Assembly: GCA_016871355.1 (NCBI GenBank)
Contig: VFZC01000005.1
Location: 1-64,000 of the forward strand
Length of the DNA: 64,000 nt
Source of the DNA: Actinomycetota bacterium
Lineage (GTDB): Bacteria > Actinomycetota > Acidimicrobiia > Acidimicrobiales > Ilumatobacteraceae
Direction of reading: 5' to 3'
The position numbers and the translations under genes were made by a program. Positions 24,966-33,138 of this stretch are shown here, one piece after another. Numbering within the stretch: the first letter of the stretch is position 1; each line of letters begins with the position of its first letter. Below the pieces are notes generated by a model that had not been told where the DNA came from, did not search any database, and was given only the letters and a program-made list of their open reading frames with translations.

Positions 24966-26153
24966 ATGACGTCCACTCGCGCCACTGAGCGTGTGCTCCT
25001 CGCGTCGGCATTCATGTTGTCGGCGAGCAACAGCGTGGTGTTCGCGCTCATGGGCAACCTGCAGGACGAGTTCGGGTTCAGCGCAGCCGGGCTCGGCTTC
25101 ATCGCGGCGGCTGGGTTCCTCGCGTCGTTCGTCATGCAAGTCGTCGTCGCGCCATTCGCCGATCGCGGTCACGCCAAGTTCCTCATGATTCTCGGACCGG
25201 TGTTGGCGATCATCGGCAACGCCACGTTCGCCACCGGGTCGACGCTCGTGCAGTTCGTGATCGCGCGCGCGATCGCCGGCTCGGCCACCGGCTGCTTCTA
25301 TCCGCCGGCTCGCGCGCTGATGGCGAACCTCAAATCAGACGGTCAGTCCGAGCGACTCGGTGCGATGGCCGGTATCGACCTGGCCGGCTTCGTCACGGGT
25401 CCGGTGATCGGCGGACTGCTCGTCGGCCCGCTTGGACTGCGTTGGCCCTTCGTGATCTTCTCGATCGCCGCCGGCATCTCATTCTTCTTGGTGTCGACCC
25501 GGCCGTTGCCCGATCTCCCGCGCTCCACCGAGCGGGCTGGCTTGCCGTTCGGGTTGTTGCGTGATCGTGGTGTGCTCGTGCCGATCATCTTGCTGGTCGC
25601 GCTGGCGCTACCGGTCGGTTTGTACGACTCGCTGTGGGATCGCTTCCTCACCGACCTCGGCGCGACCGACGCGGTGGTCGGTTTGTCGTTGGGCGCATAC
25701 GCGATTCCGTTCGTGGCGTTGTCGCGCTTCGGTGGACGTCTCGCCGACCGACGCGATCACTTGCTCGTCGCCTACAGCGGGATCTTCGTGGTGGCTCCGT
25801 TCACCGTGTTGTACGGGCAGTTCTCGGCGGTGTGGATTCCGATCGCTCTGGGCACGATCGAGTCGTGCGCGCAGGCGTGTGCCGCACCCGCGGCAGCCGG
25901 ATTGTTGGCCCGCAATGCGCCGCCCGGACGGGCCGCCTCAGCACAGGGTTTGGCCGGGGCGTGCAATCAGTTGGTGGCCGCGGTGGTCGCGTTGTTGGCC
26001 ACGTGGGGGTACGGACACACGTCGCCGAACGTGTTGTTCGCGGTGGCCGGTGTTGCGGTGCTCGGGGTCGGAACCTCGGCCCGCCTCCTCCACACCCGTC
26101 CCCGAGGATCTGGTTATCCCCGAGGATCTGGTTATCCCCGAGGATCTGGTTAG
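24966..26153 (+). CDS. MFS transporter with repeat-encoded C-terminus
   Basis: A 395-residue major facilitator with about 12 hydrophobic segments. The loop 2-3 region is F-A-D-R-G-H-A-K-F (about 64-72) and its second-half equivalent G-G-R-L-A-D-R-R-D-H. S-R-F-G-G in the second half is also usual. Substrate unknown; drug- or sugar-exporter-like. ATG is one base after the hydrolase stop. The last 17 residues are P-R-G-S-G-Y repeats encoded by an 18-bp tandem repeat that continues past the stop, so the natural C-terminus has probably been overwritten by the repeat array. Confidence 0.85.
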   Translation: MTSTRATERVLLASAFMLSASNSVVFALMGNLQDEFGFSAAGLGFIAAAGFLASFVMQVVVAPFADRGHAKFLMILGPVLAIIGNATFATGSTLVQFVIARAIAGSATGCFYPPARALMANLKSDGQSERLGAMAGIDLAGFVTGPVIGGLLVGPLGLRWPFVIFSIAAGISFFLVSTRPLPDLPRSTERAGLPFGLLRDRGVLVPIILLVALALPVGLYDSLWDRFLTDLGATDAVVGLSLGAYAIPFVALSRFGGRLADRRDHLLVAYSGIFVVAPFTVLYGQFSAVWIPIALGTIESCAQACAAPAAAGLLARNAPPGRAASAQGLAGACNQLVAAVVALLATWGYGHTSPNVLFAVAGVAVLGVGTSARLLHTRPRGSGYPRGSGYPRGSG

Positions 26154-26316
26154 AGATATTGACCCATACGGTCAAAATTCCTCACCAGAACAACGAGGTC
26201 AATACCAAAACAACGAGGTCAATACCAAAACAACGAGGATCTGGTTAGAGAAATTGACCCATACGGTGAAAAATCCTCACCAAAACAACGAGGTCAATAC
26301 CAGAACAACGAGGTCA
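26104..26316. repeat. Nested tandem repeat array between MFS and thiolase genes
   Basis: Three copies of an 18-bp unit beginning GAGGATCTGGTTA start at 26104, 26122 and 26140, and a fourth such segment is at 26235. From 26140 a block of about 95 bp is repeated at 26235. Each block holds TTGACCCATACGG and copies of a 20-bp unit CAACGAGGTCAATACCAAAA (26191, 26211; variants at 26286 and 26306). The first block has a perfect TTGACC-CATAC-GGTCAA palindrome (26159-26175). It covers the end of the MFS gene and the stop of the thiolase gene and is visibly more AT-rich than its surroundings. Confidence 0.85.
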
Positions 26317-27516
26317 GCTGAGGCGTTCAACGATCATGGCCATGCCCTGGCCGCCGCCCACGCACATCGTCTCGAGTCCGTACTGCTTGTTGCGTTCCTG
26401 CAGTCCGTGAATGAGCGTGGTCATGATGCGCGCACCCGTCATACCGAAGGGATGACCAAGGGCGATCGAGCCACCGTGCACGTTCAACTTGTCCATCGAG
26501 ATTCCGAGATGCTTCGCCGACGGAATCACTTGCGCCGCGAACGCCTCGTTGATCTCCACGAGGCCGATCTGGTCGATCGAAAGGCCCGCCCGTGACAACG
26601 CCTGGCGACTCGCATCGATCGGTCCGAGTCCCATGATCTCCGGATCGAGCGCCGAAACTCCACTCGACACCACACGCGCGAGCGGAGTAAGTCCGAGCTT
26701 CTTGGCCTTGGTGTCGCTCATCACCAACACGGCGGCGGCGCCATCGTTGAGTGGGCACGCGTTACCAGCCGTGATCTGACCATCGGGGCGGAACGCAGGC
26801 TTGAGCCCACCCAGTCCGTCGAGCGTCGTTCCCTCGCGCGGGCAGTCGTCCTTGTCGACCACCGTGCCGTCGGGAAGCGTGAGCGGCGTGATCTCATCGG
26901 CGAAGAAACCGTTCTTCACGTTCTCCGATGCGCGGTCCTGACTCAACTTGGCGAACGCGTCCATCTCCTCACGCGTGACGTTTTCGAGTTCGCGCACGTT
27001 CTCGGCGGTCTGTCCCATGGCGATGTAGATGTCGGGCAGCCCGCTCGGGGGCGTCCAGGTGGGCTGGCCACCAGCCGAACGCAAATGGGTGCGTTCACCC
27101 GACTTCTCGAAGATCGAGTTCGGAGCGGTGTCGCTGGCTCCCGAGCCGTAACGACTCACCGCTTCGACACCAGCGGCGATGAAACAGTCGCCTTCACCCG
27201 ACTTGATCGCGTGCGCGGCCATGCGAATGGTCTGCAGCGACGACGAGCAGTAGCGATTCACGGTCACGCCCGGCGCTTCGGGCACACCGGCCAGAATGGC
27301 GACGACGCGCGCCAGGTTGAATCCGGCCTCGCCGGCCGGCTGACCCACACCCATGATGAGGTCCTCGATGTCGGAACCCTTCACCTGCGGAACCTTGGCC
27401 ATCAAAGCCCGCACGATCTGGGCCGCCATGTCGTCGGTGCGCAACGACACCAGCGAACCCTTTCCGGCTCGACCAATCGGACTACGGGCGGTTGCGACGA
27501 TGACGGCTTCGGTCAT
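26314..27516 (-). CDS. Acetyl-CoA acetyltransferase / 3-ketoacyl-CoA thiolase
   Basis: A 400-residue thiolase that cleaves 3-ketoacyl-CoA (beta-oxidation) or condenses two acetyl-CoA. The nucleophile is Cys90 in N-R-Y-C-S-S-S. The catalytic His lies in G-G-S-I-A-L-G-H-P-F-G-M-T-G (about 345-358), and the second Cys is in C-V-G-G-G-Q-G. N-E-A-F-A is also present. ATG 27516 has a strong ribosome binding site (GAGGAGG) 5-6 nt upstream. A start seven codons upstream is in frame but would include this RBS in the coding sequence. The stop codon lies in the repeat array. Confidence 0.93.
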   Translation of the reverse strand: MTEAVIVATARSPIGRAGKGSLVSLRTDDMAAQIVRALMAKVPQVKGSDIEDLIMGVGQPAGEAGFNLARVVAILAGVPEAPGVTVNRYCSSSLQTIRMAAHAIKSGEGDCFIAAGVEAVSRYGSGASDTAPNSIFEKSGERTHLRSAGGQPTWTPPSGLPDIYIAMGQTAENVRELENVTREEMDAFAKLSQDRASENVKNGFFADEITPLTLPDGTVVDKDDCPREGTTLDGLGGLKPAFRPDGQITAGNACPLNDGAAAVLVMSDTKAKKLGLTPLARVVSSGVSALDPEIMGLGPIDASRQALSRAGLSIDQIGLVEINEAFAAQVIPSAKHLGISMDKLNVHGGSIALGHPFGMTGARIMTTLIHGLQERNKQYGLETMCVGGGQGMAMIVERLS

Positions 27517-27564
27517 GATTCCCTCCTCAGGACTCACCGAAGAGTAATCAGGAACGAGAAGAAA

Positions 27565-28041
27565 TCACGAGGGCCCGAGGGTGCCCGAGCGCAGGAAGGT
27601 CGTGCGCTTCTCCTTCGCCCCCAACCCGAACATCTTCCACGCCCACGCGCACAGCACGAGCCCGGCCAATTCGAGCGGAACGTTCACCCACCCGCGCTCC
27701 ACCACCGGCAACCGCGCACCCTCGAACGACACTCCGCCGAACGGCCACCAGAACACCTGAGTGTTGCCGAATGCCCCGTCGAACACCAGATGCAGGAACG
27801 TCCCGATCGGGATCGCCAACAGTCGCCGACGCAGCGGGCGCTTCCCCACCGTCGCGAACATCACGCCGGTCAGAATCGCCACACTCCCGACGAGTGAATG
27901 CATCGCTCGCGCCCCTCCCCACACACCGTCGATCACGTCGGGCAACAACACACCGACGATCAACAAACGATGATCGAACCGCGAGTCACGAAAGACGTAC
28001 CACACCGCCAGCGTTGCGGTTCCGATGAACCAGAAGAGCAC
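27565..28041 (-). CDS. Membrane protein, metal-dependent-hydrolase-like (YdjM type)
   Basis: A 158-residue integral membrane protein with about four hydrophobic segments. It has D-H-R (about 23-25), L-L-P-D-V-I-D (about 32-38), M-H-S-L-V-G-S (about 47-53) and F-L-H-L-V-F-D (about 82-88). The spaced His/Asp pattern in membrane segments is what is seen in YdjM/LexA-regulated or DUF457-like membrane-bound hydrolases. Enzymatic function is inferred only. GTG start behind a leaderless -10 box (TACGGT, 28048-28053, N6). Confidence 0.65.
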   Translation of the reverse strand: MLFWFIGTATLAVWYVFRDSRFDHRLLIVGVLLPDVIDGVWGGARAMHSLVGSVAILTGVMFATVGKRPLRRRLLAIPIGTFLHLVFDGAFGNTQVFWWPFGGVSFEGARLPVVERGWVNVPLELAGLVLCAWAWKMFGLGAKEKRTTFLRSGTLGPS

Positions 28042-28045
28042 GTCT

Positions 28046-28750
28046 CTACCGTACGAGCCAGCGCCCGCAACTCGGACATTCGGCTACCTGCTCGGCCGGC
28101 AGCCGCTTGATCGCATCCTGTTCCGACTTCGAAATCTCCATGTGGCAGCCACTGCACTTTCCGTGCGTGATACTCGCCACCGCCACACCACCGCTGGCCG
28201 CGCGATGCCGGTCGTACGCAACCAAGTCAGTGTTCGCCACCGCGCTGGCGGCTGCATCACGATGAGCGACCATCTCGGCAATGCGCGCGTCGGCATCGGC
28301 TTCGGCCGCGGCCCGACGCTCGGCAGCGCGTGCCTCCGCTTCGGCTGCCCGAGCCTCGACCTGCGACAACTGCGCGATCTCTTCGTCGGCTGCCGACGAG
28401 GCCTCCAACAACTCGAGCCCACGATCGTCGAGTTCGTTGCGACGAGCGGCCAACGTCTGCATTTCGTGTTGCAACGCCTCGGCTTCACGAGGCGAGATGA
28501 TCGTCTTCATCTGCCGCTCGAGCCGCGACCGGTTGGCGTCGATCTCGGCCGACGACGCCTCCACGGTGTCGAGTTCGCGTTGCGCATCGTCCTGTCGTCG
28601 ACGAATGTCGGCCAGTTGCCCACGCACGACCGCGAGCTCACGCTCGGCAGCCTGGTGTTCGAGGACTTCGGCGAGACGTGGTCGGGCATGACGGGCCTGA
28701 TCGAGCGCCGTGTCGATCGCCTGCACCGCCGCCAACGCCACGAGATCCAT
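28046..28750 (-). CDS. Coiled-coil C4-type zinc ribbon protein (CdsZ-like)
   Basis: A 234-residue protein with a long antiparallel coiled coil (about 25-180) rich in Ala, Glu and Arg. The C-terminal zinc ribbon is C-S-G-C-H-M-E-I (about 198-205) and C-P-S-C-G-R-W (about 225-231). This is the family described as CT398/CdsZ, widespread in bacteria and sometimes annotated as a nucleic-acid-binding zinc ribbon. ATG 28750 is fixed by a TACAGT box (28757-28762) 6 nt upstream. The next gene's start is 5 nt beyond its stop, and the two may be partly co-transcribed. Confidence 0.85.
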   Translation of the reverse strand: MDLVALAAVQAIDTALDQARHARPRLAEVLEHQAAERELAVVRGQLADIRRRQDDAQRELDTVEASSAEIDANRSRLERQMKTIISPREAEALQHEMQTLAARRNELDDRGLELLEASSAADEEIAQLSQVEARAAEAEARAAERRAAAEADADARIAEMVAHRDAAASAVANTDLVAYDRHRAASGGVAVASITHGKCSGCHMEISKSEQDAIKRLPAEQVAECPSCGRWLVR

Positions 28751-28772
28751 GGGCCGACTGTACAGAGGCGTG

Positions 28773-31112
28773 TCAATCCGAGGTCGACGGTGGTGCGGTG
28801 GGCGCGGTCGCGCAGATCTCGATGTCGAACTGGCGCGGATCGACGGTGGGAACCGGCCAGGTCGGATCGGTCTGACCGCGCGGAATCGTGGTGGCGAAGT
28901 CGAACACGATCTGACCCGGAATCGTCGTCGACGTCGTCGTGGTCGTCGACGTCGTCGTGGTCGTCGATGTGGTGCTCGACGGCACCGCACTCGAATCATC
29001 CGGATTCGCCGTCACCTCGTCGCTCACCGTGGTGGGTGGTGCGGTCGTCACCGCGACCGGACACTCGACACCGGGCAAGAACAACCTCATGGGCGGCCGA
29101 ATGTTGGGTAACGGCGCGAAGAATGTCGACGGAGGAACTCCGGCCAAGGCTGCATCCATGGTCGCTTTCCAGATGGCGGCCGGGAAGGTGCTGCCCTGCA
29201 CCCGCGGAACATCCGCGGCCACGAACTCAGGGATGTTCTTCATCGGGAGATACAAGTCGGGGTGACCAACCCACACCGCCGTGGTCAACTCGGGCGTGTA
29301 CCCAACGAACCATGCGTTCGTGTTGTTGTCCTGGGTTCCGGTCTTGCCCGCCGCGACGCGACCCTCCAACGCCGAACGCCGGGCCGTCCCGCTACGAAGC
29401 ACACCTTCGAGAATGCTCGTGGTCCGCCGCGCCGCTTCCTCGGTGAGCACACGGTTGGTGGTGCCCTCGTGCTCGTAGAGAAGGCCGGTTGGTCCCTCCA
29501 CCCGCTCGATGAAGTACGGCTCGGCGTGCAATCCGTCGTTGGCGAGGGTCTGCGCACCCGACGCCATGTCGAGTGCACTCATCTCGTTGGCACCGGTACC
29601 GAAACTCGCGTACGGGAAGAGCGGCGACCGCTCGAGAACGCTCTGCCCCGCGTACAAGTACTGGCTACGCGCCATTCGATACGTGGTGTCGACCACACGA
29701 TCGAGGCCCACCATCTGGGCGAGACGGCTGTAGGCGCAGTTGATGGAGAACCACGTCATCTCGTCGAGCGGACTCACGTCACGACTCACGCCCTCGGTGA
29801 TGACGAAGGGCTGATCGGGATCGTCGGGATTGGGCAACACGCACGGCCGACGACCGTCGATGAGATCGTCGTTCTGCGCACCGGCCTGCACCGCCGCGGC
29901 CAGGATGAAGATCTTGATGCTCGAACCGGTCTGACGCGTGGACAGCGCGAGGTTCACTTCGTTGCGACCGGCCTGGAACGGTCGACCGCCCACCATCGCC
30001 CTCACCGCACCGGTCTTGGAATCGAGTGTCACGACCGATGCTTCGATGCCGGCCGAGTTGGCCGGCAACTGAGTGAGCTTGGCCGACTCGGCCGCGGCTT
30101 GAACCTTCGGATCGAGGGTGGTGTAGATCTTCAAGCCACCGCGGAACAAGCGGTAGTAACGCTCTTCGTACGTGTCACCGAGGATGTCGGACCGATTGAG
30201 GAGATACGAACGCACTTCCTCGCTGAAGTGGGTCCGCGTGATCTTCTTCTCGGGAATGGCCTGGACGAGTTCAGGAATCTGCCAACTCCCGACGCAACGC
30301 TCGTCGAGCGCAATCTGCTCGGCTGGCGTCGGCGCCTCCCGCGGCTCGAGGCACTCCACGATCGCGTCGGCGTCCTCTCGCATCATCAACTCTTCGTCGA
30401 CCGCGGCGTCGAGAACTTCGACGAATCGTCGGCGGCTCGGCTCGGGCCGACGAATCGGGTCGTAACTCGACGGTGCCTGAATGAGCCCGGCCAAGAAGAT
30501 GCCGTCGGTCAATGTCAACTGTTCGACGTTCTTGCCGAAGTACACCTCGGACGCGGCCTGGATTCCGTACGCGTTGTTGCCGAAGAAGATGGTGTTGAGG
30601 TACCGCTCGAGGATCTGAGCTTTCGTGCGCTCCTTCTCGAGTCGGCGCGCGTACAAGATCTGCATGAGTTTGTAGCGGCCGTCGCGCTCGAGTCCGGCCA
30701 AGTAGTCGACCTTCACGACCTGCTGTGTGATGGTGGACGCACCTTGGCGAGCCCCGCCTTCGAAGTTCGACAACGACGCACGGAACAAACCGCGCACGTT
30801 CACACCGTCGTGGCGATAGAACTCGCGATCTTCCACCGCGAGTACGGCGCCGATCACGGCCTCGGGGATCTGATCGATCGACACCGGCTGGATGTTCTCG
30901 AGTTCGTAGGCCGCGATCTCGTTACCGGCCGCGTCATACACGTACGAGCGCTCAGCAATGGTTTCGACGGGCGGTAGCGAAACCGGCATTTCCTCGTGCG
31001 CGTTGGCGATGCCCCAGAGGCGCGGACCGACACCCACCACGACAGCGGTGATCAAGAGGGCCCCCGCCGTCACGACGAGGCAGAGTCGTAGCCACCACGA
31101 GACGATTCGCAC
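28773..31112 (-). CDS. Class A penicillin-binding protein
   Basis: A 779-residue bifunctional peptidoglycan synthase. One N-terminal membrane helix (about 9-29) is followed by a GT51 glycosyltransferase domain with the catalytic Glu in E-D-R-E-F-Y-R-H-D-G-V (about 92-102) and T-I-T-Q-Q-V-V-K. The transpeptidase domain has SxxK as S-S-I-K (S397-K400), SxN as S-I-N-C and K-T-G-T. Hydrophobic Ile replaces the more usual Phe in the GSSFK motif. The C-terminal tail has a Thr/Ser run (DNA at about 28921-28980, trinucleotide-like) likely to sit in the wall. GTG start. Divergent from the LLM gene. Confidence 0.93.
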   Translation of the reverse strand: MRIVSWWLRLCLVVTAGALLITAVVVGVGPRLWGIANAHEEMPVSLPPVETIAERSYVYDAAGNEIAAYELENIQPVSIDQIPEAVIGAVLAVEDREFYRHDGVNVRGLFRASLSNFEGGARQGASTITQQVVKVDYLAGLERDGRYKLMQILYARRLEKERTKAQILERYLNTIFFGNNAYGIQAASEVYFGKNVEQLTLTDGIFLAGLIQAPSSYDPIRRPEPSRRRFVEVLDAAVDEELMMREDADAIVECLEPREAPTPAEQIALDERCVGSWQIPELVQAIPEKKITRTHFSEEVRSYLLNRSDILGDTYEERYYRLFRGGLKIYTTLDPKVQAAAESAKLTQLPANSAGIEASVVTLDSKTGAVRAMVGGRPFQAGRNEVNLALSTRQTGSSIKIFILAAAVQAGAQNDDLIDGRRPCVLPNPDDPDQPFVITEGVSRDVSPLDEMTWFSINCAYSRLAQMVGLDRVVDTTYRMARSQYLYAGQSVLERSPLFPYASFGTGANEMSALDMASGAQTLANDGLHAEPYFIERVEGPTGLLYEHEGTTNRVLTEEAARRTTSILEGVLRSGTARRSALEGRVAAGKTGTQDNNTNAWFVGYTPELTTAVWVGHPDLYLPMKNIPEFVAADVPRVQGSTFPAAIWKATMDAALAGVPPSTFFAPLPNIRPPMRLFLPGVECPVAVTTAPPTTVSDEVTANPDDSSAVPSSTTSTTTTTSTTTTTSTTIPGQIVFDFATTIPRGQTDPTWPVPTVDPRQFDIEICATAPTAPPSTSD

Positions 31113-31159
31113 AGCACTTCCACGGTACTTGGCCTGCGGTGATGCAGTCGGTCACCCCC

Positions 31160-31165
31160 TACGAT
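31160..31165 (+). promoter_or_regulatory. -10 box of leaderless LLM operon promoter
   Basis: TACGAT, 6 nt before ATG 31172; head of a three-gene unit. Confidence 0.5.
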
Positions 31166-31171
31166 CGAGAC

Positions 31172-32113
31172 ATGACACCGCATCAGCGTCCCTTCCGTTT
31201 CGGAGTGCAGGCCAGTCGCTCCACCGATGGCACGGGTTGGACCGAACTCGCCCGTCGCGTGGAAGCCAAGGGCTACGACGTGCTCACGATGCCCGATCAC
31301 TTCGACGATCAGTTGGCTCCGGTTCCGGCCCTCACCGCGGCCGCGGCCATCACCTCGGCCCTACGCGTCGGCGCGCTCGTGTGGGACAACGACTACAAGC
31401 ATCCGCTCGTGTTGGCCAAGGAACTCGCCACCATGGACGTGCTCTCGGAAGGTCGCGCCGAGATCGGCCTCGGGGCCGGCTGGATGATCGCCGACTACGA
31501 GCAGGCCGGCATGCCCTACGACTCGGCCAAGGTGCGCATCGATCGTTTCGTGGAGGGCCTGGCCATCATCAAGGGCCTCATGCACGACGGACCGTTCTCG
31601 TTCTCGGGTGAGCACTACACGATCACCAACCATGACGGTCGCCCCAAGCCCGTGCAGAAGCCGTATCCGCCGGTGCTCATCGGCGGTGGCGGCAAGCGAG
31701 TGCTCTCCATCGCCGCGCGTGAAGCCGACATCGTGGGCATCAACGCCACCATGAGCGCGGGCGTGATCGGCCCCGACGCGTTCTCGTCGATGACCGCCGA
31801 GGCGGTCGACGAAAAGGTCGCCATCACCAAGGCAGCCGCCGGCGATCGGTGGTCGGAGATCGAACTCAACGTGCGCGCCTTCCTCGTGAGCGTCACCGAC
31901 GACGCCGACCAAGCGGCCGAGAACATCGCCAAGATGCTCGGCGTCGAGAAGTCGATGGTCGAACACTCACCGTTCGCTTTGGTGGGACCGCCGTCGAAGA
32001 TCGTCGACGACTTGCTGGCTCGCCGCGAGAAGTGGGGTTTCTCCTACGTCATCGTGGGCAGCGCCGACGTGGACGACTTCGCTCCCGTCGTGGCTCAGCT
32101 CGCCGGACACTGA
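31172..32113 (+). CDS. F420-type luciferase-like (LLM) oxidoreductase
   Basis: A 313-residue LLM-class TIM barrel. Typical are R-F-G-V-Q-A-S (about 9-15), Y-D-V-L-T-M-P-D-H-F-D-D-Q (about 35-47), G-R-A-E-I-G-L-G-A-G-W (about 92-102) and P-P-V-L-I-G-G-G-G-K-R-V-L. These match the actinobacterial TIGR03621-type F420-dependent oxidoreductases. ATG 31172 is supported by the leaderless -10 box; an ATG 11 codons upstream would place the promoter inside the gene. Followed 8 nt later by the MocA-type gene. Confidence 0.85.
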   Translation: MTPHQRPFRFGVQASRSTDGTGWTELARRVEAKGYDVLTMPDHFDDQLAPVPALTAAAAITSALRVGALVWDNDYKHPLVLAKELATMDVLSEGRAEIGLGAGWMIADYEQAGMPYDSAKVRIDRFVEGLAIIKGLMHDGPFSFSGEHYTITNHDGRPKPVQKPYPPVLIGGGGKRVLSIAAREADIVGINATMSAGVIGPDAFSSMTAEAVDEKVAITKAAAGDRWSEIELNVRAFLVSVTDDADQAAENIAKMLGVEKSMVEHSPFALVGPPSKIVDDLLARREKWGFSYVIVGSADVDDFAPVVAQLAGH

Positions 32114-32121
32114 TCGACGCG

Positions 32122-33138
32122 ATGAACCAGCCGACGGTGGCCTTGTGCGGAGCCGGACTGATCACCGGCGCTCACGCATTGGCGGCATCGTCTCTCGGTG
32201 TTCCGATCGTCGCGGTCGCCTCGCGCACACGAACGCGCGCCGAAGAACGGGCCGCCCAGATCAAGCCACCGGCCCGCGTGGTCGACTACCAACAGTTACC
32301 CGCTGATGCCGACATCGTGATCGTCGCCACGCCACCTGGCCAACACCTCGAGCACGCCGAACATGCACTCGCCCGCGGAGCCGCCGTGTTGCTGGAGAAG
32401 CCGCTCGTGCGCACACTCGCCGAGGCCGACCGACTCGTTTCGTTGGGCGGCACCGTTCTCTACGGAGAGAACCTCGCCTTCGCTCCCGTGTTCACCGAGT
32501 TCGTTCAACGCGCCCGCACCATCGGCCCGATCACTCACTTCGAACTCCGCACACTTCAATCGGCGCCCAGCTGGGGTGGATTCCTCTCACCCGAGTGGGG
32601 CGGCGGAGTGCTCTTCGATCTCGGAATCCACCCACTGGCTCTGGCGGTTTTGGCGGCGCGAGCAACCGGCAACGGTGAAGCCGTCGCGGCCCGGGCCACA
32701 CTTCGCGGCGACACCACCGACACCCATGCCGAGGCAGTCATCGAGTTCGCGTCCGGCCTCGAAGCCCGAGTCGTCGCCAGTTGGGAAGGCCCCGACGCAG
32801 GCGTGTGGGACATGCAGGTTTCGTCACGATCATCGGTGGTTCGCGCCGATCTTCGCCCCGACCTGAGCCTCGAAGTGAACGGCGACCCGGTCGCCCTGCC
32901 TCAGCCGCGCCACCCGATTCCGGTCATCGAACAATTCGGCTACGAACAGCAATTGCGGGTCATGGTCGACTCGGTTCGCAGCGGCCACGCTCCGGCCATC
33001 GACGCGACGTTCGGTCGATGGATGCTCGAGATCGTGAGTGCGTGTTACGTCTCGGCCGCGCGCGATGGCGAGAAGACACCCGTGCCGAGCGGCTGCGATC
33101 GCACCAAGTCGCCCTGGGAGCTCTGGAAGCAACCGTGA
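32122..33138 (+). CDS. Gfo/Idh/MocA family oxidoreductase
   Basis: A 338-residue NAD(P)-dependent oxidoreductase. The Rossmann motif V-A-L-C-G-A-G-L-I-T-G-A-H (6-18) is followed by I-V-I-V-A-T-P-P-G-Q-H (about 65-75), the E-K-P-L motif (about 92-95) and G-G-G-V-L-F-D-L-G-I-H-P (about 155-166), where the His is the usual catalytic residue. The substrate is probably a sugar or cyclitol, unknown here. The TGA stop overlaps the GTG start of the dimethylformamidase-like gene, so the pair is coupled. Confidence 0.88.
   Translation: MNQPTVALCGAGLITGAHALAASSLGVPIVAVASRTRTRAEERAAQIKPPARVVDYQQLPADADIVIVATPPGQHLEHAEHALARGAAVLLEKPLVRTLAEADRLVSLGGTVLYGENLAFAPVFTEFVQRARTIGPITHFELRTLQSAPSWGGFLSPEWGGGVLFDLGIHPLALAVLAARATGNGEAVAARATLRGDTTDTHAEAVIEFASGLEARVVASWEGPDAGVWDMQVSSRSSVVRADLRPDLSLEVNGDPVALPQPRHPIPVIEQFGYEQQLRVMVDSVRSGHAPAIDATFGRWMLEIVSACYVSAARDGEKTPVPSGCDRTKSPWELWKQP

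Noticed and set aside
26104-26316. CRISPR array
   Set aside because: Units of 18, 20 and 95 bp are directly adjacent with no unique spacers, and no cas genes are near.
28921-28980. Microsatellite near the PBP end as a separate repeat element
   Set aside because: The GTC/GAC-rich run simply encodes the Thr/Ser tail of the PBP in frame.
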